From Adineta vaga (taxonomy: Eukaryota; Rotifera), in NCBI GenBank assembly GCA_021613535.1, contig CP075496.1, positions 3,720,001-3,784,000 on the forward strand: DNA of 64,000 nucleotides, given 5' to 3'. The notes under the pieces are model-generated. The model was not told where the DNA came from. It did not search any database and saw only the letters and a program-made list of their open reading frames with translations. Numbering within the stretch: the first letter of the stretch is position 1; each line of letters starts with the position of its first letter. The position numbers and the translations under genes were made by a program. This document shows, piece by piece, positions 13,180 through 23,148 of the stretch.

Positions 13180-13548
13180 CTAATACGACTGTGGAATTAC
13201 TACAAATAATTCATCAATTAAGTCTTCGGCTATTGAATCATTAAAAATTTTTGATATACAACAAATACGAATTGATAGAAGATATTGTTGAACAGCATAA
13301 TTCATAGCAACCATTGAAATATTGACTTTTACATTTCGTAAATCAACATTATTCTTGAATTTGTTTTTAATTTCATTTGAATAATAATGCGGATTTTCAC
13401 CATCTGATTTAGTAAAAGGATACTGATGATCATTAATTTGATTTGTTAAGTTACTATTAAAAAATACACGTTCAAATGTAAGAGGAGTTGGTGGTGGACG
13501 ACGAAAAGAATCACCTCGCTGTTGTCTTTGTGCACGAGTTTTTGCAGT
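13180..13548 (-). CDS. Unassigned terminal coding exon
   Basis: On the minus strand a good acceptor (tttatttctag) at 13549 is followed by 122 open codons ending in TAG. The translation starts TAKTRAQRQQRGDSFRRPPP, has a basic/proline-rich front (RRPPPTPLTFERVFF), a charged middle and a helical, hydrophobic stretch (AMNYAVQQYLLSIRICCISK) before the end SIAEDLIDEL..IPQSY. I do not recognise the family; the helical part is weakly reminiscent of histone-fold SAGA subunits. No in-frame Met precedes the helical part, so upstream exons must exist or the gene is broken. No upstream exon was found with confidence between 13.55 and 15.7 kb. Confidence 0.4.
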   Translation of the reverse strand, partial: TAKTRAQRQQRGDSFRRPPPTPLTFERVFFNSNLTNQINDHQYPFTKSDGENPHYYSNEIKNKFKNNVDLRNVKVNISMVAMNYAVQQYLLSIRICCISKIFNDSIAEDLIDELFVVIPQSY

Positions 13549-14526
13549 CTAGAAATAAAACAAATCAATTTAATAATATTTTATTCAATCTCGTCTGTGC
13601 ATAAGAAATAAATGTAAATTTTTTAGATTGTAGAAAACTGCATTCAGACGATATTGCAATTATAATCAACACGTTTTTGAGGCAAAACAAATCAAGGAAT
13701 CAATGGGATATATGATGAATCTTATTCTCTCTTAATTTAATCATATATATCAACTTTTCTTGTATTACATATGATGTCTATATTTTTTCTCTTCCTTCAC
13801 TCAGCCCGATTTATATATGTCGATATCTTTTCTTTTCTCTGTATTCTATCCGATCGTTTGTTATTCATTTACACAAGTCTGTTCATATCTCTGTGTTCTT
13901 GAGTAAACTCATTCATTTAAACACATATAATCACGAACGACAACCTACATGTTGATGGCATCTCAATTATACCTACATTTTCTTTGCATTCCCCGTTAAA
14001 GATTAACAAAGAAATGTCATAACATCTATTCTTTCAATCCGATCTATATAATAACTCAAACATTTTGACAACCTGTATGAACATGTAACAAAGCTATCAT
14101 ACAAACAGTTGCCCTATGATCCTTTAAATAGTCTATTTCAGCAAAAATTCTACTTTTTAATCTACCACATGAAAAGTATAGAACATATGGCATCTACAAT
14201 TATTTAAACGTACAAATTTACATTGAAACTAGTTTCTAAGGATTTCCGTAACTTACAGTTGTATAAAATCTTCATTCATAAAAGATTACAGCAATGAAAA
14301 TAGTATACTGTAATTCATACGGAAACATTTCGTATATATTCCAACTCCCATAGCGAATGTCAGCAAGGATTACTGAGTAAAACCATCCATTGTCACAGTA
14401 TTTTGGCTGAAAACACTGGTTTTTGGTTATAGACCCCCTCTCATCCGGTACCATTCGATGTGGAATGATGAACTCTATTCATCCCAGAAGTATTAGACCT
14501 ATCCCAAATACATAAGCGAATGTCAG
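13549..14526. other. Region upstream of the truncated QNG1 gene
   Basis: No exon for the missing QNG1 N-terminus was found on the plus strand. Copies of GCGAATGTCAGCA occur at about 14351 and 14516, spaced about 165 bp, the second at the start of the first recognisable QNG1 exon. This suggests a local partial duplication. A 60-codon minus-strand ORF (14272-14454) has no recognised motif. Confidence 0.4.
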
Positions 14527-15326
14527 CAGGAGATACTCGAATCTGCTGCTAACTTCCATCACGTGAATGATTTAGAAAATATATTTCGTCCATTAGACAA
14601 TTCTTCTCCATTACCAATGTTAAATGAAAGATTAAATGTTTTACATGAAACTAGTTCGATTCTTTTGAAAGAATATCATGGTCATTTTATTAATTGCATC
14701 AAACGAAGTGGTGGTAGTGCTATTGATCTTGTAGAATTAGTTGTAAAAAAGTTTCCTGCTTATCGAGATGAAGCTGTTTATGATGGTCAACGAGGTTTGT
14801 TTTTCCTTTTAAAATATTTTATTAGAAAAACTTTTCTCTTGTCTTTTAGTTAGTTTCTATAAACGAGCTCAAATCTTAGTTAGTAATATTTGGGGATGTT
14901 TTAATAGTCATGGTATAGCACATTTTACTGATATGGTATGTTGTTTTTCTTCTAATATAATTCATATGAAAATGAATATGTAAATAGGATCGTTTAACAA
15001 TGTTTGCTGATTATCGTGTTCCACAAGTGTTGGCACATGAAGGTGTTCTTATTTATTCATCTGAATTGAAAAATCGATTAGATAAAAAAGAAGAAATACC
15101 ATTTGGTGATTCAGATGAATGTGAAATTCGTGCTGCATCAATCTTAGCTGTTCATCTTATTGCAAATGAAGCAAATGAAAAAATTTCTTTAGAAAAAGAT
15201 ACAGGAGATTTCGGTGAACGATTGAATGAACCACTTGTTGATGTTTATTTACGGAGAAAAAGACGAGAACAATCAGACATTTATGAAAAAACACCTTTTC
15301 ATCGTACGAGATCAATTTTTTATTAA
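14527..15326 (+). CDS. QNG1: Queuosine 5'-phosphate N-glycosylase/hydrolase, C-terminal two thirds
   Basis: Three exons encode most of the DUF2419 protein (human C9orf64/QNG1), which releases queuine from queuosine nucleotides for salvage into tRNA. Conserved blocks include NERLNVLHETSSILLKEYHG, the join into VSFYKRAQILVSNIWGCF, MFADYRVPQVLAHEGVL, and the C-terminal PFHRTRSIFY. The first visible exon runs back in frame to about 14497, but similarity to the family begins only near ILESAANFHH (about 14530). A cag acceptor there probably marks the exon start. The family's first about 105 residues, containing the NFSFW and GYWSL blocks, were not found upstream. It is therefore either a 5'-truncated copy or a gene with distant, unrecognised first exons. 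The remaining exons carry no frameshift or stop. Confidence 0.85.
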
Positions 15327-15729
15327 TTTAGTCCTTTTTTTCTTTGTTGCCACTATTAATTCTCATCTATATAAATAATCTTTTCTCTTAAATTTATCTA
15401 TCAAAACAAATCAATAAATAATTCATTTTGAACAATCTATTATCTATCAGTATTTTCAATTGGTTGGAATTTTTATGATTTTACTACGCAAGTAACAAAT
15501 AATGATATAAACGAATTAGAAAAATCTTCAGAAATGTTTTCTTTAATTGTGACTAATATCTCAGTTTATTTCAACGATAAGAGATAAAAATCTTTTTTTC
15601 ATGTTTATTTGAATTCCTGCTGATTTTCTCATTGATTGTCATGGATAAAAGAAAAAACTTCTTTTTCATTTTTATCATTAGTTTCGAATCATAAATAGTT
15701 CATGAAAGAAATTTATTTGAATTTCATCA
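15327..15729. other. Convergent intergenic spacer
   Basis: QNG1 and the small minus-strand gene converge here. AATAAA-like signals occur near 15412-15418. Nothing else was seen. Confidence 0.5.
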
Positions 15730-16254
15730 TTACATAGAAATTGAAGGATATGGTAAATGTCCACCTGATTCGATGTGAGTATCTATAATGAAGAAACTGT
15801 TTAATATTTCTCAAAATATTCAATAATGAACTTACATTCTAATCGTTTTAATTCGTTCAATATTTCACCGAGTTTGAAATGAGCTGCTGTTAGATTATCC
15901 AATAAAATTGACCATTCTGATGAATGCATATTTGTACAATTCATTAACAAGATTCGACAGTCATCACAATGCTGTTTTTGTTGTTCATGTTCACGTTTAA
16001 CATTGAGCAACTAAAATTTGAATAGAAATAGAAATACAGAATAAAATGCTTTGTAACAATATTTCATATTATTTGATACTGGTTCATATCTTAATCCTTT
16101 CAGTCTCTCATGTCGGGATCGAAAGGGTTAACATAACAGATAATTTCTCACTAAATCTTACACAGTGTATTAGGTGAAATATGTCTACAACTACATTTTT
16201 GTTCGAGAAGAAGGATGAATTACATACGGTTTCTATTGCGGAATCAATTGCCAT
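15730..16254 (-). CDS. Small helical protein, possibly Mediator subunit 8-like N-terminal domain
   Basis: Three exons (16228-16254, 15836-16010, 15730-15782) with consensus GT/AG junctions join in frame to an 84-residue protein starting MAIDSAIETLLNVKREHEQQ and ending in SGGHLPYPSISM. It is almost entirely helical. The core EWSILLDNLTAAHFKLGEIL resembles the W..(F/L)LDNF.....L..L..IL block of MED8, and the preceding helix fits too. The MED8 region after this block (the PL..RDE and VPVFSH parts) is absent, so the protein would be much shorter than MED8 (about 200-270 residues). The splicing is well supported; the family name is a weak inference. Confidence 0.55.
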
Positions 16255-17762
16255 TCTTCGTTATGAATCTTAAGCACTGTTAATGAGTTCATTCCCTTAA
16301 CCTCTCTCTTTATATATATATGTTTTTATGCTAATCAGTCAGACTGAAAATCGTATCGTTCACGGTCAAAAAAAAGAAATTAATTCTTACAATCCGACGT
16401 CGAACATGTCCACCAGGCAGATTGAAATTGATTGATACTTTCGTATAAGTCGGAAAACATAGACATTTTAATCACGACTACGAAGAATTTCTGTGGATTA
16501 TATCTACTATTTTATCGAATGATATGATTTGAATTTGAAAACATGTGCATTTATATGTTCTCTAGAGAAGTGTGTATCACTTATTTGGTGAAATGTTTTT
16601 CTTCGAAATTTCGTTTAGAAACATGTTCCCTCGATCATCTCCTGAACACATGATAAGAAACAGAAAAGAAAAAGGATACGAAACACTTATTGTATCTTAC
16701 AATCATTGACGTCATATTTATTGAAATGAATTTATAAGAATGATCAGAATATCTACACTGATCTATGATTTATTTGCGAAAAAGATAAAAAGGCAAGAAC
16801 TAAATTTCTAATCAATAAACCGGCAGGAATCATAGAAGTTACAAGTTTTCTTTCATAACATACAATTGTTCGTATCTGTCGATGAATAGCCATGACTGAT
16901 GCGTTTGTATAGATGAAATTTCTCGCATATTCGGAAAGTAATAATCAAGAGGGTGAGGGTGTAGGCATTCACAAGAACAATGTTCACCGATACTTTCACG
17001 TTACGTACAAAAATAGATTACTCTGTTAGACTCTATTCATGGATTTTATCTATGCTGGTAGCTCGAAATTCTGCAACTATTCTTTGATTATATTATTGGA
17101 CTGTTTCATTTTTTAATATACACTTTTATTACGTATTGATTGATACTATTGCATTACATTTCAAAAATTTAATAAAATATCACTGTTCACTTAATTAGAT
17201 TAAATAACTTCCTTTTATATAGGTCACTGTTTTATTCTCGATATTTCGTCACAAAAAAACCGTTTATTATTATGCGTGTTTACTTTTATCAGTACAAAGC
17301 AATTGTATACATTGACTAGTTGTTTTGTGTATGACACGATATTTTATTTATCAATAGTTTGTCGAGAATGTTGATCAGATGATTAATCACCTTTTTTCTC
17401 TCTCTTTTTTGTCATAAGTATATGAACATTCCGACAATGATTTGAATGTCAGATACATAAGAAGGATTACTCTTATCGTTAATTTAACGAATGAGAAACT
17501 TCCTTGAGAAAATTGGATAGAAAACGAAGGACAACAAATGAATGTGTTACATTCTTATATAGATATTGACTAGACAATCGTAAAATCATATAGAAAAAAA
17601 CGGTTTTCATCTATTTTTCTTTTCTTCTTTCAAAATAATTACATAAGAAAAATGTCAATATAAAAATATGTTTGTCCTTACCTGTAATATATATATATAT
17701 TTATAATAAGGTAAAAAATATGATACGGATGGATTCACAAAATAATAGAAGTAGCGAAAGAA
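16255..17762. other. Gene-free stretch
   Basis: No ORF with a recognisable motif was seen. There is a short G-rich patch (GAGGGTGAGGGTGTAGG) at about 16950-16966 and an (AT)n run at 17686-17702 shortly before the claudin-like gene. Confidence 0.45.
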
Positions 17763-18415
17763 ATGGTTTTATTTCCTCGTAGTGGTTTTGGACGATTTTT
17801 ATTAGGATTGATTGTTTTATCAACAATATCATATCTTGTTCTTAATATTGTTTCATTTGCTGGAACATCATGGATTTCATATATTGATGCACCAATTCGT
17901 TTTGGTCTTTGGAGAGTTTGTGATACATCAACATCAGGTCTTTGTAATCAATGGGCTGATGATACTTATTCATCAAATATAACGACATTTGTATCTGGAA
18001 CAACAAAACCAAGTATTTATTCAAATTTTATTCAAATTTTTATTTGATTTATTTTTTTCTAAAAAAAACAAGGTTTTATTCGAACTTCACAAGCATTAGA
18101 AATTATTTCTTTAATATTTTCTGTCATAGCAGCTGTTCTTATTATAATCGGTATAATAAATCTAGCTGGATTATTTATAACAATGTTCGCTCTAGCTGCT
18201 GGTCTTCTATTAATTTGTAGTATGTTGAATAATATTTAAAAAAAAAGAAAAACAACGAATGGATTTGTTTATTTGTTTTAGTAATATTTCTCTCGGCAAC
18301 ATTAGGTGTAATGTCTGTTCAGGGTCGAAGTGGTCGTATAGGAGCATATCTTGATTGGGCATGGTGGAATGGTCTTGTTGGTCTTATTATGACAATCGTT
18401 TGTTTTTTTCATTAA
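17763..18415 (+). CDS. PMP22/claudin-like four-pass membrane protein
   Basis: Three exons (17763-18011, about 18073-18220, about 18282-18415) encode about 177 residues. The order is: short cytoplasmic start, TM1 (FLLGLIVLSTISYLVLNIVS), a first extracellular loop with the claudin-type W...GLW..C...C pattern (TSWIS...FGLWRVCDTSTSGLCNQW), then three further hydrophobic segments (IISLIFSVIAAVLIIIGII; LFITMFALAAGLLLICIIFLS; GLVGLIMTIVCFF). There is an N-glycosylation site (NITT) in loop 1. The loop signature is characteristic of the PMP22/EMP/claudin superfamily, which builds cell junctions or regulates membranes. No subfamily can be assigned. The protein ends immediately after TM4 without a cytoplasmic tail or PDZ motif. 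Confidence 0.75.
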
Positions 18416-19063
18416 TTTTCTATGTGTTAGATATGAATATGTCATCAAGAAATCAACAATCTCCATCAAAATCTAAGTGAGTTGAATTAAATCAAAGTCT
18501 TTTTTTCTCTAAAAATATTTTTATTTCTTTAAGAGGGTGTGGGTGTGGGTGAAAAGGAGCCAGAGAGGTGGAAATGGGAGAACTAGGCTGGGTGTCGGTC
18601 AAAATAAGCTAGAAGGGTGGATGCAGGCGAAAATGGACGTGAGGGATGAGAATGGATGAAATAGGGTGGATGTGGGTGTGGATGCATGGATATGGGTTTG
18701 GATGTGTGGGTGAGTTTGGTTGTGGATTTGATTGCGAAGTTTAATGTAAGCATATGTGTAGGTGATTAGTGCATGGCGAAAGAGGGTTGATGAGATCGAT
18801 GCTGGAAGTTGGTTTGTTTTACTGTGAATGGTTTTCTGCGTAATGTCTTGAACTCTATCAGGTTGTATGTGTTGACAGTTTCTGGCTTGATATTGTGTAT
18901 GGCGTCTTACTTGTAAGCTGCACTGAGAGAGGCCCTTGTTTGTTAGAGGGTGGAAAATAAACGTGAAACAAATATGCTGAATGATTATCCAAAGTAGCTT
19001 CTAAAGTTATTCAACAAGTTATGAAACGAAGAAAACGATAAATGATTGATAAGAAGGTAATGA
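18416..19063. other. Gene-free stretch containing the telomere-like tract
   Basis: No exon is supported downstream of the claudin-like stop. The stretch is dominated by the G-rich tract described separately and then AT-rich sequence up to the left edge of RGS-like duplication copy 1. Confidence 0.5.
18535..18722 (+). repeat. Degenerate G-rich telomere-like tract (TGTGGG units)
   Basis: The plus strand is strongly G-rich over about 190 bp in otherwise AT-rich DNA. It opens with GGGTGTGGGTGTGGGTG and continues with decayed variants (GGTGGATGTGGGTGTGG, GATGTGTGGGTGAG). The hexamer TGTGGG is the telomeric repeat reported for bdelloid rotifers. The tract is interspersed with non-matching bases, so it would be an old interstitial telomere remnant or a subtelomeric minisatellite. 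Its G strand runs left to right, towards the duplicated RGS-like region. Confidence 0.5.
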
Positions 19064-20564
19064 GAAAGAAATACATATTTCAATGAAGTGCTTGAAAAAA
19101 AACAGATTAGTATCGAGTGTATGAAGTAACACGTGATTATAGTAGGCTTTTGCATTATTGTCGCTCGGAAGTTCTTTATGTAAAATTGAGTTATAGTACC
19201 GACTTAATGGAAACATGGGTCTTCGAACATGTTTCAGTATCTTATCTTTGGTAAAAATACTTCAGAGCTGAAATTTTATTGCGCTCATTTTTATTCTATG
19301 TTGATAGTTTTATTTGAAAGAAAAAAAAATGTTGACACACCCATCAATAACAACGACGACTACTAGTACTGTAGAACAAGAAGTATCATCGATAACAACA
19401 ACTCATCATAAAGTACAATTGTCATTTGTATGATGAAGCGATGAAATTGAAATGTTGTTTCCATTCAGGTAGAGAAATGGATTCGAATATCAAAACGTAT
19501 TGTTCAGTTTTTTCGATTGATGAGAATTTCTAAACTTCGTCGACGTTTTATCGATATTGTAAGTCATCATTGTCCATACGTGGATTTGGAAGATTATCAA
19601 ACAAATAAGGTGCAAGAAGATTTGCTATTTCTCGATGATGTAGACCGGTTTGTATTTTGTTTGTTTCTATCAGATAAGAAGAAATACTTCTATATCATAG
19701 TTATCATGAAGTATTCAATACTTTTTCATCGTTTGGTTTTACTTGGCAAGACAAAGAATTTCAACTAGCAAAATTAAAAGCCAGTTACATCTATGATCGT
19801 TATATGTCTATATCTGAAATAATAGCAAAAGTATGCAAAAATAATTTCATAAAAAACCTCGCTGTTCAAGAAGTATTTTCTCTCTAGACAAATATTCCAA
19901 TTGATATGATACCATCTATTTATAATCGAATGAATTCCCCAAAAATACAATCGTCTCTCATTTATTTGAATTTATTTAATGATACGGAGAAATTTATTCA
20001 AGAAAAATTATTAATGATCTACATGCAGTAATCGACTATTGTTACAGATTCGAACAATATAGATAAAGTTTTATATCATAGTGAAGGTATGAATTGTTTT
20101 ATTGGAAAAGCACAACAACAAACATTAACACCTATAATGAATCGAATAAAACCGAATCAAATAACGAATGAGTCTGTATCTCCATCTTCATATTCAAAAA
20201 TGATTAAAACAGATGACAAATCTCAATATGACGAGATTCTCATACCCAATTGGACATATTCAACTATGTTAGGTGTTGTTTACAATCCTATTCATGAGAA
20301 AGTCATCAAAAGAAACAAACGAAAAAATACAAAAGATCTTGATTCAAATATAAACACAACACTTGAAACATCGGTAATAGTTCATTCATCGCAATCACAT
20401 ATATCAACAGCAGCAGCGATTCATCGCAACCAACAAGGTATTAACAGAACTTCTAGAAACTTTACAAATCAGCATATATTAAATCGCTTCAATCGATCTA
20501 ATATCGTCTTTCCTAAACCGATATCCGACAAAAAACCATTCTTACAAACAGTATTTATTTGTAA
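19064..20564 (+). repeat. Direct duplication, copy 1 (partner 23149-24646)
   Basis: About 1.5 kb matches 23149-24646 in the same orientation at an offset of about 4.08 kb. I counted by eye only about fifteen differences over the roughly 1.05 kb from 19517, and more in the upstream non-coding part. The left edge is at gaaagaaata and the right edge at tatttgtaa; sequences outside are unrelated. It carries almost the whole RGS-like gene plus about 265 bp upstream. Confidence 0.85.
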
Positions 20565-20730
20565 GCTGTTTGCTGTCAATATCAAGTGTTATAAGAAAAC
20601 GGCTTGTTTAAGAAGGAGTTTATTATTTATTATCGTTCTCATACACAAAAAGAAAACTTCTCTTATTCGCTTTTCCGATAATTATTTGGTTCGTGTCTAT
20701 ATAGATATGTTGAAAAGAAGAAAAGAATAA
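19329..20730 (+). CDS. RGS-like domain protein, copy 1 (3' end replaced)
   Basis: Splicing out introns of about 40-57 bp (about 19428-19468, 19648-19700, 19831-19887, 20029-20082) gives a protein of about 390 residues. It has a Thr-rich start (MLTHPSITTTTTSTVEQEVS), a basic helical part (RLMRISKLRRRFIDI), and a segment resembling the RGS fold: QEDLLFLDDVDRYHEVFNTF, then KLKASYIYDRYMS, IPIDMIPSIYNRM and FNDTEKFIQEKLLMIYM. This order (W/F-rich start, IYD(R/K)Y(M/I), I-x-I, terminal helix before the next residues) resembles RGS22-type domains; RGS proteins accelerate GTP hydrolysis by G-alpha. A polar, disordered tail follows. The frame runs past the duplication edge at 20564 into unrelated sequence (about 55 residues, basic, ending MLKRRKE), so the native C-terminus is lost. 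RGS assignment is tentative. Confidence 0.5.
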
Positions 20731-21772
20731 TAAACGTACAAGAGAGAAAAACTATATATATATGCGTATCTAAGGAGGATAAAGAGATAGTAATAGGATA
20801 ATTGGTTGCTTAACACACAAATAAATACATACACACACCCGCTGTAAAATGCATATAGAGGATCGAGCGAACACGAATATGTATCTACAAATGGTTCAAA
20901 AGTAAATAACAATAGTGGAAGAGAACGAGAGATAACGTCGTATTACTTTTCCGTAAGACATTCTCGTAATTTTCTTTTTTCAGATTTCAAACAAACAAAT
21001 ATAAATAGAGCAAATAAATGATGAAAAAGGTCTATACTTGATTTATACTTCCTTAGAAATGACATCAATAAAAAATAACATACAATCTTCAGTTAAAAAG
21101 TTGGTCAGAATTTTTTTCTCGTTGATATAGTTAGTGATTGTATTGAAAACGCTGAGAGACATACCCAGGTATTGCTGTTTCGCGAGTTGAAGTTCTTCCG
21201 TTTCTTTAATTGTTTTTTCTATGTCAAAGTAAGTTACTAATTGTGAAGATGCATCATTATTTATGAGATGAAAGTCTGGCATAGCAAACGAAATATTTCA
21301 ACAATCTAAAACTTCCCTATGACTTCGATTATAAGAATCATGAATGAAGGAAAATAATTGTTGTCAGCTAATAATCTTCTCATGGACAAATCCTTTTTCC
21401 GCAAGTAATTCTTTAGACAGTTTGCTACCTTATCCATTTTTTGGTCAACTCCCTTTTTATTGTATTGAATCGTTTATAGGGATGCAAAAATTCCAAACCG
21501 ATTCGATTCCAATCCGACTAGTGTAGAAATCGTTAATTCGATTCGAGTATTAAACTTCTTCTTCAACTTCTAAACTTATAAAGTTATAATTCGAGTATTC
21601 GAGTTTTAAACTTATAAGTTTAGAAGTTGAATAGTTTAAAACTCGAATTAAAAGTTGAATAGTTGAAACGTCTTTTCGACTAATACATGTATGATTTGGT
21701 GAATATGATATACCGAAGGATGGTGAGAATTTAAAATCAATTTTATCTTTCAAATTTCCAAGTTCCTATTTA
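20565..21772. other. Spacer between the duplicated copies, left half
   Basis: Unrelated to the duplicated unit. It contains a 79-codon minus-strand ORF (21043-21282; MPDFHLINNDASSQ.. ending DVISKEV) without recognised motif or clear splice partners, and the nested palindrome at 21562-21648. No other coding feature is convincing. Confidence 0.35.
21562..21648. repeat. Nested inverted repeats
   Basis: A perfect 20-nt arm TTCAACTTCTAAACTTATAA at 21562-21581 has its exact reverse complement at 21612-21631. A second pair, ATTCGAGTTTTAAAC at 21597-21611, has its exact reverse complement at 21634-21648. The two stem-loops interlock, so they could form alternative hairpins or a pseudoknot-like fold. 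No coding function is seen. Confidence 0.75.
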
Positions 21773-22731
21773 TTAGAGTATAGTAGATACATTTGCATTC
21801 ACTGTGGTCATTCCTTAAATCGAAGCACCGTTGAATGGATTCAACATCTCAATGATCATCATCCAGATGAATTTAAAAGTATAGTAGATGGATTTCGCGT
21901 GTTGAATCATGCGGTTCAATCGATAACAGACGATGAGGCAATGACGATCGAAAAAATCCATACACTCTATCTTGTTCTTTCTTGAATAGGTTGACGATGA
22001 CCAAACTGGATTCATTCGAGTCGAAGATAACGAAGTAGTTCACGATAATCAACCAGTTTCAATAAATCCACCAGCTCAACAAAATCAACTAATTGAAGAA
22101 GAATTATCACAGGAGGTAGAATCACAATTTTCTTTTTAATTGTAATTATTAGCTGTATTTTTATGTGCTTCATTTTTCGATAAATCTTTGTCAAAACAGA
22201 CATGATCCTCTCTTACTAATTGTTATTAAGAGGAGTGCTTTTCAACTACGACAAAGAAATTGAATCTTGATTAAACGAACAAATTGTCATCATAATAGCA
22301 ATAAGAGAAGAACATCTATTAATAAACTAGTGAATGAATAAATATGAGTTTGTTGTCTATTTTTCTCGTCCAGTTTGCTCGTTCACGAATCATCAGTCGT
22401 CTATGATAAAATAAAATGTAAAGGTTATGCATGTATAGACATATATATTTATACCTGCGTATATTTCGGTTAATCGTTCATGGCTTGAAATTGTCCTTCA
22501 CTCTTCCTTACTGAAATTTATTATCTCATATGGCCGAGAAAGAAGTACATACCATTTGAATTCGCCATGACTTGTCTCTACTCTACAATAAAATAAAATA
22601 TTTTGTATCTTTAGAGTAACTCAAACATCGTTGATCAACAAATAGAACAGTTGCTTGAAGCATACAAGTCAGGTTCAATTTCCACAGCACAAGCCGCCGA
22701 TGTTATTAAAAATTTAATCAAAAAGAAATAA
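21773..22731 (+). CDS. Single zinc-finger protein (C2H2/BED-like)
   Basis: An acceptor at about 21779 opens a plus-strand exon whose translation starts RYICIHCGHSLNRSTVEW and has the ligand order C-x2-C, then about 13 residues, H-x3-H (IQHLNDHHPDEF), a C2H2 or BED-type finger. A second exon begins after a clear acceptor at about 21989 (VDDDQTGFIRVEDNEVVHDN...) and reaches a donor at 22115. After a 500-bp intron the last exon (22614-22731) gives SNSNIVDQQIEQLLEAYKSG and ends NLIKKK-stop in phase. The junction between the first two exons is unclear, and no start codon was found, so 5' exons may be missing or it may be a remnant. Isolated BED fingers are common in transposase-derived genes. Function is unknown. 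Confidence 0.45.
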
Positions 22732-23148
22732 GTCTGTCCTTGTGCTCGTTAAATTTTTTTCTTGTCGAATAAAATTTATATTCTAACGATTTGTTCAATT
22801 TGTTGGAACATATTCAAATCGTAGATAATGGTATAGAAAATAAATCTCCACACGTTGAGTTTTTTTTTTGAGAGAAATTGTGAGGAAAACTAGTTGTAAA
22901 ATCTACTTAGCTTTTAAGATAGGAATGACAGAATTTGAAGATAGTGTTGGAGTTAATCATTGGAGAATAGTCATGTGTATAGTGTCGTTTCTTATTGCAA
23001 ATAAATCTATCATCAATCGATTTTGAATTAGTTTTTCCTTTTTTGTTTGGTAGTGTTCGTTGAAGAGAAAGTTGATTTTAATTAGCATACTATCGACTTT
23101 TGTGTTTATTTATTTGATCGTTCAAACTTATCGGATCTGAGTTTTGTT
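22732..23148. other. Spacer between the zinc-finger gene and duplication copy 2
   Basis: Non-coding as far as can be seen. It contains dispersed-repeat copy B (22931-23066), which ends about 80 bp before the left edge of duplication copy 2. Confidence 0.5.
22931..23066 (+). repeat. Dispersed repeat, copy B (partner at 12761-12890)
   Basis: Aligns over about 130 bp with 12761-12890, about 10 kb away and in the same orientation, with roughly 75% identity by eye. It has no ORF. Its position next to a duplication edge suggests a role as a breakpoint or as a marker of mobile or subtelomeric DNA. Confidence 0.55.

Noticed and set aside
14272-14454. 60-codon minus-strand ORF with an adjacent GTAAGT donor at its 3' side
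   Set aside because: None of the reading frames through the donor joins the 13180-13548 exon in phase, and no family motif is visible.
15738-15775. Apparent plus-strand mini-exon (EIEGYGKCPPDS) with AG and GT borders
   Set aside because: It is the antisense of the last exon of the minus-strand small helical gene, which has better splice continuity.
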